Of a DNA stretch of 64,000 nt, positions 9,986 to 19,971 are shown in pieces. The notes beneath the pieces were generated by a model. The model saw only the letters and a list, made by a program, of their open reading frames with translations. It made no database searches and was not told the DNA's origin. The stretch covers positions 1,915,695 to 1,979,694 of the forward strand of contig OY755190.1 of the NCBI GenBank assembly GCA_963576735.1, given 5' to 3'. The position numbers and the translations under genes were made by a program. This DNA comes from Bedellia somnulentella (taxonomy: Eukaryota; Arthropoda; Insecta; Lepidoptera; Bedelliidae). Position 1 is the stretch's first letter; each line of letters starts with the position of its first letter.

Positions 9986-12759
9986 AATTTTCTCAATTTG
10001 ACGATTTAGTAAATTGATGGAAGCATGATAAAGACCACACGTTTTGCACGTTCGACTTTGGTTGTAAAATTACAACCGATGACGTAATCATCTTCTAAAC
10101 TCCCCTACCCCCCATGTCATCCAAAATAAGCAATACAAAGACCCCCCCTACCCTCCATACTGCTTACGTAATACTTGAACGGCCCCCACGCCATGGTTTC
10201 TCACGGGGCGAAAAGTGGGCTAAAGAGACCCGCTTCAGTACGATGAATGAATGTGAAGGAATGTTTGAAAAATTAGATGAAGTATGTATGATTATGAATG
10301 AAAGAAAACTGGATTTTCTATGTTTAAATGAGACGAAGCGTAAGGGAAAGGAAGTTTCACAACTTGGCAACATCACAGCAATCTGGTCTGGAGTCGCTGA
10401 CAATGACCGAGCTAGCCAAGGAGTGGGACTTCTGATATCTGAAAGGATGGCTCAGTGTATGAAAGACTACGAATGTGTGAGTCCAAGGCTCCTGTGGATT
10501 AAGGTGAAATTGGGACTAGTCCGGATGCGCATAATTTGCGTTTATGCTCCGGACATGTCTAAATCCCTATCCGAGATGGAGGAGTTTTGGAATCTGTTAG
10601 ACGATGTTGTGAATGGGTGTGATCAGAATGAGAGACTCATAATGTTAGGAGATTTTAATGGCTGGGTTGGTGTGTCACGCAACGGTTGCGAAAGAATTTT
10701 AGGAAAGTTTGGCGATCAAAGGATGAATGAGAATGGTGAGAAATTGATTGAGGTATGTTTGGAGAGGAATCTTTGTGTTACAAACACGTTGTTTAAACAC
10801 AAAGATATCCAAATGTATACAAGACAGAGGGGAAGCGAGAGAAGTATGATTGATTTTGTGATAGTTGATGAAAGGCTGAGAGCAAAGGTTGTTGACACCA
10901 GGGTCTATAGGGGCACGAACGTTGGCACAGATCACTTTCTCGTTATATCACGATTAAGGGGTCTGTGTACGCGTTGGCATCACAGGCCTAAAGTGTCAAC
11001 AACGGATTTTGCGAGAATAAAAGTGGAAAAACTGCAAGAAGATGAAAATATCAGAGATGAATACGTGAGGAAATTGGATGATAGACTAAGTTGCGTGGAG
11101 ATGAAGGATGAAATGGAAATAGAAGAAGTATGGTATGTGCTCAAATCGACGATGGTTGAATGTGCGACGGAAGTTTGTGGAGTGTGTAAAAGGTCAAATA
11201 GACCACCAACAAGTTGGTGGGATAAAGTTGTGAAAGAGGCGGTTGGAGATAAGAAGAAAGCGTGGTTAGATTTACTAGCGATTAAAGCTAGTAAACGGAT
11301 GAATGCGAGTGTAACTGACGATGTAGTGCAGAATTAAGAATGAGGTGAAGAAGAAAATAGAAAAGAAAAAGCGGGATTTGCAAGAGTGGTGTGAGAGGAA
11401 ACTTTCTGATAATTTCCGGAATAACCAAAAGTTATTCTGGAAGTATATCCGGAAGGAAAAGGAAGTTTCCCAAAACACGAGAGTGAGTGTAATAAGAGAT
11501 GAACAGGGTGAATTGGCGACGGATAAAAGGAGGATGAAACGGGTATGGAAGAATTATTTTGAGGGACTGTTTGAAAAAGAGGATGCATCCATTTCTCCGC
11601 CAATCGACAGTAATGTTGATTGGAACGAAGAGATGGGTGATTTCAGTGACAGTGAGATTAGTATGGAAGAAATAATGAAAGCAATGAAAAGTATGAAAGT
11701 AGGGAAGGCGGCAGGGTATGATAGGATTACTATCGAAATGCTGAGGGCTGGTAAAGGGTTGTTGGCTTCTTGGTTGTACTTCCTTTTCCAAAAATGCTGG
11801 TCGAGTGGCAAAGTTCCACGAGATTGGTGCAAGGCGGTGATTGTGCCTCTATATAAAGGAAAGGGGTCACAACAAGAGGCTAAAACCTACCGCGGCATCA
11901 GCTTACTCAGCATTGTTGGTAAATTTTATGCTAAGGTACTGATTGAAAGAGTGATGAATGAAACTGATGAGAAAATATGGGATGTGCAAGCGGGATTTAT
12001 GTATGGATCAAATCTTCTCTCTAAGGAGCATCACCGAAAAGTTCTTAGCTAAGAACCAAAAGGTGTACTGCTCCTTCATTGATTTAGAGAAGGCGTATGA
12101 TAGGGTGGTAAGAAAGTGTTTATGGGAGGTGTTATCCAAGTTCGGTTTGGGGAGTCAACTTATACGTGCATTGGTATCACTCTATGAGGATTCTAGTGCA
12201 TGTGTAAGAGTAAACGGGGAAAACACTGACTGGTTCGGAATCTCTAGGGGTGTCCGACAGGGATGTGTAGCCTCTCCATGGCTCTTTAATTTGTTCATGG
12301 ATGACTGTTTGACAGAGTTGCGTGAAATTGATTATGGACTAAGAATGGGTGGATTCATCATTAAATGCCTCTTGTATGCTGACGATCAAGTGCTACTTGC
12401 ATCATCGGCAGAAGAGTTGCAAGAGATGATGAATATTGCATGTGAGTCTTTTGTAAGAAAGGGAATGAGGGTGAATGTGGATAAGACCAAAACGATGGTT
12501 TTTGAGAGACAGGAAGATGTGACACAATGCGTGATTGCGATTGATGGTAAGGATGTGGAACAGGTGAAGGAGTTTGTATATCTGGGAAGTTTGTTTACAA
12601 GGGATGGAAAATGTGATGAAGACATTGAAAGAAGAGTGAAAAAGGGTAATGCGGTAAATGGAGCAATGAATAGCCTAATGATCAGTCAATCGGTGTCTGA
12701 AAAGGCCCGAATGGCTGTGCATGATGCTGTTCTTGTTCCTACGCTTATGTATGGAAGCG

Positions 12760-13660
12760 TAGTGTTGATAATGAAATTACATTAAATAATGAAAAATTAC
12801 CATTTACGGATAGCGCAGTTTTCTTAGGGATACATCTGGACTCAAAGCTCCAATGGGGACCCCACATTAGCGCGCTAGCTGGCAGGCTAAGCAGTGCTGC
12901 CTATGCCGTTAGAAAGATAAGACATTTAACTGATGTACAGACCGCTCGTTTAGTTTACTATAGTTATTTTCATAGCATCATGTCTTATGGCATTTTACTC
13001 TGGGGCAGAGCTGCTGATGTTGGGTCAATATTCATTTTACAGAAAAGAGCAATAAGAGCTATTTATAATTTAGGTTCACGAGATTCCCTTAGAGAATTGT
13101 TTAAAACCATAAATATAATGACACTGCCATGTCAATATATTTATGAAAACATCATGTATGTGAGAAAAAATTTGAAAGCATTTTCCAAAAACTGTGACAG
13201 ACATACTAGAAGTCTTAGAGATAATAATAAAATCTCAATTCAAAAGTACAGATTGTCAAAAATAAATACATCTTTTATGGGGTTATGTGTAAAATTTTAT
13301 AATAAAATACCTGATAACATTTTGAATCTAACAGAAAAGAAATTCAAAGTAATTATAAAACGCAGTCTTCATTTAAAAGCTTATTACAGTTTAAATGATT
13401 ATATGATAGATGAAACTGCTTGGTGTCACCAGGGCTCTATTCAGGATATTTCCAGACATACACCAATATTGTAATTTGACTAAGAAAAGATGTGTGTTGC
13501 TGAGTTTCTTACGGGTTCTTCTCGCAACAATACACCTTCCGAATCCGAAGTAGAGTCAGTAGAGTAAGATTTAACTTATACGTAAGTTTGTGACGTTCAA
13601 AAAATAGAGAACAATTCTTTTTATTTTGAAATAAATATTTTTTATCTTTATCTTATCTTT
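12760..13660 (+). mobile_element. LINE-C: 5'-truncated jockey/CR1-like LINE inserted in LINE-A
   Basis: Flanked by AAGCG (12755-12759, 13661-13665), ending in a TTATC-repeat tail. Removing it rejoins the LINE-A frame exactly (LMYGS to ECWVWQKKHES). The 3' UTR has GCTGAGTTTCTTACGGGTTC, a sequence often seen at the end of lepidopteran LINEs. Confidence 0.86.
12761..13474 (+). pseudogene. LINE-C reverse transcriptase C-terminal fragment
   Basis: An open frame of about 237 codons without its N-terminal part. It shows FLGIHLDSKLQWGPHI, then YYSYFHSIMSYGILLWG and LQKRAIRAIYNLGSRDS, the region after the RT palm in jockey/CR1-type elements. The catalytic YADD lies upstream and is absent. The same family occurs in reverse at 51710-52165. 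Confidence 0.84.
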
Positions 13661-13720
13661 AAGCGAATGTTGGGTGTGGCAGAAGAAGCATGAGAGCAGA
13701 GTGAATGCAGTAGAGATGAT

Positions 13721-16615
13721 TTGTACGACTTAATTTGTACTAATGCCCGTATATTGAATATAGTCGTTGAACATATTCCTGACTTGGGTAGACATGCATA
13801 TGTCGTGGCCATATCGTAGAATTGAACACATCGTGAAATGATCGATCATTTCATGAAATGGTCACATTTCATGATGTGGCCAACTTGACTTGACCAGATC
13901 ATAAAATCGTCAACGTTTCACGATTTTGTCATCCACGCTTGGCCAGATCGTAGAAATAGGGTAACCTGTGAAATGCGATCCAAACTCTACCGTTTTTTAA
14001 CATATTGCTCAGTTATTTCGTAATTAGCAAAGTATTCGAAAACCTTTTCGTCGAAAACTCTTTTCTTATTACGTTCTTCCTCCCTTGATAACGAAATATT
14101 AACTTTTTTACTGCGAGAAATAACACTTTTGACAGCGGCCGCCATCTTCACTCATAAACAAAGCGTTTTCAGCGCCCCTACCGGTAATTAATGTAACTAC
14201 TTTACGATATGACCAAATAATCTTAACCATTTCATGAAGAGGCCGCGCGTTTAGTTGGCCATATCGAGAAACGATTTCTTATCATTGATCTGCCCAAACC
14301 ACATCACGATGTGGCCAATAAACAGTTGAACATTTCATGAAATACGACCATTTCATGAAATGATCGATCATTTCACGATGTGTTCAATTCTACGATATGG
14401 CCACGACACATACATTGTAGCGACTTTTGACATAAAAACAAGAAAGCCAACGCCGAGACTGATATACTACCGACCATTAAAAGACATTAATTTGACAGAC
14501 TTCGAAAGAGACTTAGACTACATCGACTGGGACTGTATTAAATATATTGACAATGTTGATGACATGGTGCAAATGTTTAATAACCTAATATTAAACATTT
14601 TTGACCGACACGCTCCTGAAAAGACTATTGTCGTAAAAGACGCACCTCGACCGTGGCTTACCGATAACGTGAAGCTAATGATGCGTCTACGTAACGCAGC
14701 TTCGAACCGCTACAAAACTACTAAGAGCGAGATACATAGGAAGTACTATAAGGACCTGAAGCATACCGTTATTGAAGCAATACATAATGAGAAAGCTGCA
14801 TACTTTGACAAACACATTAACTATAATACTGACTCGAAAACATTGTGGAAACATCTCAAACGTACGATATTACCGACTAAATCCGATCACTTACCAACTC
14901 AATTTACGGACCCTGACGAAATAAACCGACATTTTCTTAACATTCCTGGTAAAACTACTGCAACTATATCTGATATGACATATTTTGAATACCATAGACA
15001 TGGAGACTCTACTTTTAACTTAAACACAGTGACTTCATCTACTATAGGAAAGATTACTCAAATAAAGACTAACGCAAAAGGTGTTGATCTAATTACTATT
15101 GACATGTTACTCATGACACTACCTCAGACATTAGAAGTAGTAACTGACATTGTGAACAGGAGTATTGAGACACAGACTTTTCCGACTTTATGGAAGATTG
15201 CGTCAGTAACTCCATTGCCAAAAAAACCTAATCCCATCTCGATATCCGAACTCCGCCCAATTAGTATCTTGCCTTGTATGTCGAAGATAGTAGAAAGGGT
15301 TGTTTGCAATCAGTTAGTTAAATACCTAGAAGAAAACAACATCCTGCCCGAACAGCAATCAGGTTTTCGTAGGGGTCGCTCGACGGCCACTGCACTACTT
15401 GATGTTGTTGACAATGTTTTAACGGCTAGAGACGTCGGAAAGAGTACTTTGTTAATACTCTTGGACTTTTCCAGAGCGTTTGACTGTATTTTTAGACCCT
15501 TGCTACTATCTAAGATGTCGTATTACGGGTTTGACAACACAGCGGTGAAATGGTTTGAAAGTTATTTAAAGGATCGGGCCCAACGGGTTGAGTTGCGTAG
15601 AACTAACGGAACTTCTTTGTGTTCGTCTCATAGTGAAGTTGAAAGAGGTGTTCCACAGGGAAGTATACTGGGACCGATTTTATTTATTTTATATAGCGCT
15701 GATATAGTGTCTGGTATAAAAAACTGTAAATATCACCTATATGCCGACGATTTGCAGCTATACGCTTCAACTAGACCGGCTGATACAGCAGAATCAGTTG
15801 CATTGATAAATGCAGAACTCGATCGTGTTGCAGCCTGGTCTGATAAAAACTGTCTGGTCCTGAATCCCTGTAAGTCCAAGTACTTAGTTCTTGGTACTAA
15901 ACGTCAAATACGTAATACACAAGCAAACCTTGCCACCAATGATATCGCTATTTTAGGTCAACCCATAGAAAGAGTGACAGAAACAAAAAATCTTGGGTTA
16001 ATTATGGACGGGGAACTTCGGTTTGAATCCCATATTCTCGAAGTTGTAAGTAACTGTTTCTATCGCCTCAAAGTTCTGTACAATGTACGTGATTACCTTG
16101 GTACGGATTTGCATGTTCGACTAAGTGAATCACTGATATTGTCCAGACTTAATTACTGTGACGTTGTCTATGGTGGCTGTATACTTGGTCGGACTAAGAG
16201 GTTGATACAGCGTGTACAAAACGCATGTGCACGTTTTTGTTTCCACATCCCACCGCGTTCCCATGTCAGCCCGTATTTGGATGACGCAAACTTACTTAAC
16301 ACATCTTCGCGTAGACAGTTACATCTCGGATCGCTTCTGTTTGGTGTAGTAAATAATGAGATGCCTTCTTATTTGTTTAAAAAGTTAACATGGTCAAATC
16401 AGTCGCAACATTATAAGATCAGGACACTGTTGCCCACTCACCGGACTGCTGCTTTTCGAGGTAGTTTTAGATTTGCGGCATCCAAGTGCTGGAACGACCT
16501 CCCCCCACCAATAAAATCTGCAGCAGGTAGATCGTCTTTCAAGCGTATGCTTAGGAGACATTTATTGACGCTGCAGAAAACCTTTTCCAAAACAATCCAG
16601 CACACCAATAAGTAA
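13721..16615 (+). CDS. LINE-B endonuclease C-terminus and reverse transcriptase, 5'-truncated but open
   Basis: Open from the truncation point except for MITE-608 (13801-14408 plus its 4-bp duplication). When that is skipped the frame is unbroken through codon GCA-TA/C to the stop at 16615. After a linker, the RT shows WKIASVTPLPKK, LRPISILPCMSKIVERV, GFRRGRSTATALL, LILLDFSRAFDCI, GVPQGSILGPILF and YADD at 15740-15751, then the thumb region and a C-terminal FRFAASKCWNDLP segment typical of CR1/L2-like elements. About 750 codons downstream of the MITE remain free of stops, so this copy is young. The missing endonuclease N-terminus makes it non-autonomous. Confidence 0.82.
13801..14408. mobile_element. 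MITE-608: palindromic DNA element inside LINE-B
   Basis: Terminal inverted repeats of about 63 bp (starting TGTCGTGGCCATATCGTAGA) are nearly identical, flanked by CATA (13797-13800, 14409-14412). The interior repeats the motif CATTTCATGAAATG several times and contains GCGGCCGCCATC. No coding sequence. A 4-bp duplication with long TIRs leaves several superfamilies possible. Confidence 0.85.
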
Positions 16616-17495
16616 TTTTATGTAACGGTTGTATGTATGTATTTATGATTAAATTTTATGTAGTGTACAAAAATAGTCTGATTTAGTTTATCGTTTTATC
16701 GTACGTCTAAGTATTATCTCAAATCGTTAGTTTTATATATTGAAATAATATATCTTAAGGTTATACTATGTAAATTTATTTATTTAAGTATTATTTATAG
16801 TTATAGTAGTATTATGATAGGGTCCGTGACGTGACACAATCGGTTCTGACTGAAAATCAGTTTTAAAGGTTATGCCTTTAATAAATGCTGAGTCAGCAAC
16901 CTTTTCTTTGCCTTTGAGGGGACTTTAATTATGTATGTCCCTAAATGTTTTATTAATATATTTTTTGTTTTTTTGTTTTGTTCTTTGTTAAAATTGTGTG
17001 TGTTTTTGTAAAAATGTAATGTCTTATTGTTCCCTGAGGCAATGAATAAATGATATCTTTTCTTTTCTTTTCTTTTCTTTCTTTATGAGGTCCCTCAGAA
17101 AAATTTGTAATGTTAGATTGTGTGACCGAGTGAGAAATGGTGTTATTCGTGAAAAGTGTGGTGTGAAAGATGATATTGTAAGAAAGATAGAAAAAGGAAT
17201 GTTGAGATGGTTTGGGCACATAGAGAGGATGGATGATAGAAAATTGGTAAAAGGGATCTATATAGCTAGTGTGGATGGTAATGTTAGTAGAGGACGACCA
17301 CGGAGAACTCACTTGCACCAAATTGAAAGTGTGCTCAAAAAGGCTGGCGTCCGAAGTATGAAGAATAAAAGAGCATGTATGAAAAGATTGATGGATGTAA
17401 ACGAAGCTAGAGAGGTTTGTCAGGATCGTACGAAGTGGCGATTGATAGTCTCTGCCTACCCCAATGGGAATTAATGGCGTGAGTATATGTATGTA

Positions 17496-17522
17496 CGAGG
17501 GCTGCTATTTATGTATCCGGAA
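17496..17522 (+). repeat. Mariner left terminal inverted repeat
   Basis: 27 bp, matching the complement of 18760-18786 without mismatch. Confidence 0.95.
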
Positions 17523-17668
17523 CTGGCCACTTACAGAACAATAATTTAAAAAGTAATTACATCATTTAAAAATAGAACTCTTTAGCTTTAGAATACATTT
17601 ATTTTTATTTGACTGTCAATTGTTTTCACATCGTAGCGTCATTTTGAAAATTGCGTGTCTTCACCACC

Positions 17669-18721
17669 ATGGATTTAACTCGTGAACATTTTCGTGCCAT
17701 GATTTTTTACGATTTTCGGCGTGGTCTAACTCAAAAACAGTGCATCGATCAGCTTACTTCGACTTTTGGGGATGAAGCACCCTCAAAGACCACTGTGTAT
17801 CACTGGTTTAGCGAGTTTAATCGTGGACGATCTAAGCTTACTGATGAAATTAAAGAAGGTCGCCCTAAAACGGTCGTTGTACCTCAAAACATCGATGCTG
17901 TCCGGGAACTAATAACTCAAGATCGTCATGTTACATATCGTGAGATAGAGGCATCTCTGGGCATTAGTATGACGAGCATACATAAGATACTTCATGAACA
18001 TTTAGCTGTAAAAAAAATTTGCTCCCGTTGGATTCCGCACAACTTGAGTATTGATCAAAAACAGGCTCGTGTCGATTGGTGCAAAGAAATGTTAAAAAAA
18101 TACAACCGTGGTGCGTCAAAAGCTGTTTATAATATCTACACAGGTGACGAATCTTGGATCTACGCTTACGACCCCGAAACTAAGCAGCAGTCCACGGTGT
18201 GGGTGTTCCAAGATGAGCCGAACCCAACAAAAGTTATTCGTGCAAAAAGCACATTGAAGCAAATGGTCGCTTGTTTTTTTGGTATAAATGGCCATGTAGC
18301 TACAGTGCCTTTAGAGAATCGTAAAACTGTTAATTCGGAGTGGTATACGACCATTTGTTTGCCGGAAGTCTTTGAACAAATAAGAAAGACTAACCGACAA
18401 CGTAGAATCATTCTGCATCACGACAATGCTAGCTGTCACAGGTCGGCCGTCACAACTCAGTTTTTAGAAGCTCAAAAGATCGAATTGACAGGTCATCCGC
18501 CGTACAGCCCTGATTTGGCACCCAATGATTTTTATTTATTTCCAAATGTGAAGAAAAAATTACGTGGTCAACGTTTTTCGAGCCGCGAAGAGGCAGTCGA
18601 TGCGTTCAAAATGCACGTTTTGGAGATACCTCAGTCTGAGTGGAAAAAGTGCTATGAAAATTGGTTTCAACGCATGCAAAAGTGTATAGATCTGAGCGGC
18701 GAATATTTTGAGAAGCAATAA
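17669..18721 (+). CDS. Mariner transposase (DD34D), intact 350 residues
   Basis: Cuts and pastes the element by binding its TIRs. The ATG at 17669 has a strong context (CACCATGG); an upstream TTG in frame is not a likely start. The N-terminal paired-type helix-turn-helix region is at residues 1-110. The catalytic triad is D160 (TGDESWIYAY), D252 (LHHDNASCH) and D287 (PNDFYLFP), with exactly 34 residues between the last two. The WIPHNLS and YSPDLAP motifs are present. No stop or frameshift, and length is normal for the family (about 340-350). Subfamily was not resolved. Confidence 0.96.
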   Translation: MDLTREHFRAMIFYDFRRGLTQKQCIDQLTSTFGDEAPSKTTVYHWFSEFNRGRSKLTDEIKEGRPKTVVVPQNIDAVRELITQDRHVTYREIEASLGISMTSIHKILHEHLAVKKICSRWIPHNLSIDQKQARVDWCKEMLKKYNRGASKAVYNIYTGDESWIYAYDPETKQQSTVWVFQDEPNPTKVIRAKSTLKQMVACFFGINGHVATVPLENRKTVNSEWYTTICLPEVFEQIRKTNRQRRIILHHDNASCHRSAVTTQFLEAQKIELTGHPPYSPDLAPNDFYLFPNVKKKLRGQRFSSREEAVDAFKMHVLEIPQSEWKKCYENWFQRMQKCIDLSGEYFEKQ

Positions 18722-18759
18722 AACCATATTAATTGATATATGTTTGTTTCTTTTTTTTA

Positions 18760-18786
18760 TTCCGGATACATAAATAGCAGCCCTCG
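18760..18786 (-). repeat. Mariner right terminal inverted repeat
   Basis: 27 bp perfect complement of the left end, followed by the TA target duplication. Confidence 0.95.
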
Positions 18787-18923
18787 TATGTATGTTAGAC
18801 CAGATTGATAGCGGAGGATGTTAATGAAGTCAATTTGAAATATTGGCGTGACTTTGACTTGACTGTCAATGGAGGGAATAGCTTCAGGACACAAGGGTGT
18901 GATTTAGAACGTCATGGGGAATG

Positions 18924-19087
18924 CCCGCGGGCTAATTATGTATCTTTAGCGACCGGGATCGTGTCGCAAGTTGCAATATTGTCGCTGTCAAAAGTGTCAG
19001 ATCGCATACAAATTTATGACATCGACAGCGACAATCGTGCAACTTGCGACACAATCGTCACTCGCAAAAGATACATAATCAGGGGGC
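18924..19087. repeat. Palindromic MITE-like foldback
   Basis: Arms built on TTATGTATCTTT, GTGTCGCAAGTTGCA and ATTGTCGCTGTC on the left are mirrored by GACAGCGACAAT, TGCAACTTGCGACAC and AGATACATAATC on the right, around a roughly 40-bp loop. No clear target duplication. It lies just beyond the LINE-A locus. Confidence 0.7.
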
Positions 19088-19228
19088 CGATGTAGTTTTA
19101 TTCTACTTTCAACAGGTTTTCCGCGCAATGAGCCTAGAACTCTTTGCCTTAGATTATTACTGTTTCCCTTCCTCTATTATTTTACTCCCTGTATTTGATT
19201 AAACTAAAACAAACTTTTATTCTAAACA

Positions 19229-19971
19229 TTTATTAATAACATACAAACATAGTCCTGATTAAAGTAGAAATGATCAACTTGGACAGTTTCAAAGTAATGA
19301 CTTTCCACTTAATAAGCTAAATAATCTATAATACAATCTGATAGATTTCTCAATAGATAATACTTCACATAAACATCAATCAAGTTACAGATTTCAACAA
19401 AACCCATCCAATTTAAGCATAAAATAATCAAACAAAATAACATAAGTTAAAGTTAATTTGGCAACTTTTAAAAACATGTATAAATATGTCACTACTACAT
19501 TTTTTTATATACATTAGAACACGTTTATTAGTAGAGTAAATAACATTTGAGTATTTATAAAACTAATATATCGATATAATATTGAGGACACAATATGAAA
19601 ATTGAGCATGATCTAGATATAACCTGTTAATATGATAATTGACCATTCAAATAATATTTTCCCATGACTTTTAAATTTGACTGTCAGAGGAATAAAGGCG
19701 TAACGCAAATTAGCTAGACTTTGCGAAACAAGGTCACAAAATTACGATACGGTGTCACTCAAATTATGCGCATTTTATTATGATGAGCGCTGTCAATCGG
19801 CTTATCATATAGCCCACATTATCCAAGTAAATATACAGATATTTGCATAACTTTATAGCACATACGAATCGGGTCGTCATTTTGTCAATATTTCGTCATA
19901 AGTCAAAACTTCTTCAGCTGTTTGCACAGCTATCATCATTTGATATTTCCAAACTTAGACTATATGGCATT
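19229..19971 (-). other. Likely 3' UTR of the PTB-fold gene with AATAAA signal
   Basis: About 740 bp of AT-rich sequence follows the TGA. On the minus strand AATAAA occurs at 19234-19229, a plausible poly(A) signal. No repeat of the window's families was seen here, in contrast to the introns, which fits selected UTR sequence. The cleavage site is not determined. Confidence 0.5.

Larger units (their letters stand above)
6992..10186 (+). mobile_element. TIR-1 DNA transposon (outer copy), non-autonomous, inserted in LINE-A
   Basis: Terminal inverted repeats GGGGCCGTTCAAATATTACG and its near-complement GTAATACTTGAACGGCCCC are flanked by a 3-bp duplication CAC (6989-6991, 10187-10189). Its own length is about 0.8 kb once TIR-2 (7459-9878) is removed. 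Subterminal C-rich blocks (ACCCCCTCCCCCT) are typical of this family. It contains an internally deleted SINE-B fragment that the inner copy shares. A 3-bp duplication suggests the PIF/Harbinger or a related superfamily; no transposase is present. Confidence 0.82.
13720..17084 (+). mobile_element. LINE-B: CR1/L2-like LINE inserted in LINE-A, carrying MITE-608
   Basis: Flanked by ATGA (13716-13719, 17085-17088) and ending in a TTTTC-repeat tail; removal restores the LINE-A frame AVEM-RSLRK. It is 5'-truncated inside the endonuclease domain. The 3' UTR has an AATAAA-like signal and a CTGAAAATCAG palindrome also found at 26750 and 40940. Confidence 0.86.
10190..17474 (+). pseudogene. LINE-A endonuclease/reverse transcriptase ORF, broken
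   Basis: The APE endonuclease part (about 10190-10970) shows LNETKRKG, IICVYAPD, GDFNGWVG and a terminal GTDHFLV. The RT part shows GKAAGYDRITIEML, YRGISLLS, FIDLEKAYDRV, GVRQGCVASPWLFN and a YADD active site at 12375-12386. The frame is broken near 11337-11345 (stop and shift) and near 12000 (single-base shift), then interrupted at 12759 and 13719 by later insertions. The C-terminal segment resumes at 17089-17474 with WFGHIERMDD, GRPRRTH and CQDRTKW, ending SAYPNGN. The copy cannot encode a full protein. RT and endonuclease together drive target-primed reverse transcription. Confidence 0.88.
17496..18786 (+). mobile_element. Mariner transposon, intact, inserted in the LINE-A tail
   Basis: It is 1291 bp with perfect 27-bp terminal inverted repeats (outer part CGAGGGCTGCTATTTATG) and TA duplications at 17494-17495 and 18787-18788. 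It sits inside the ATGT tail of LINE-A, whose repeat resumes after the right end. Structure and intact ORF suggest recent activity. Confidence 0.96.
6668..18793 (+). mobile_element. LINE-A: full-length RTE-like non-LTR retrotransposon, split by nested insertions
   Basis: The locus is bounded by the direct repeat GTTAGACCAG (6654-6663 and 18794-18803), extendable to 14 bp with one mismatch. LINE-A's own sequence is 6668-6991, 10187-12759, 13661-13719, 17085-17495 and 18787-18793, about 3.4 kb. It has a GC-rich 5' leader, one ORF with APE endonuclease and reverse transcriptase domains and a conserved C-terminal segment, and an ATGT-repeat tail. Absence of a separate ORF1 and the length suggest the RTE group; clade assignment is uncertain. 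Its 5' 85 bp match the head of SINE-A, and its last 45 bp before the tail match SINE-A and SINE-B. Confidence 0.88.

Noticed and set aside
14360..14408. ATG at 14360 as the LINE-B start
   Set aside because: It lies inside MITE-608; the true frame continues upstream of the MITE at 13721-13800.
17651..17668. TTG start six codons upstream of the mariner ATG
   Set aside because: Eukaryotic initiation favours the ATG at 17669, which has a strong context and gives the usual family length.
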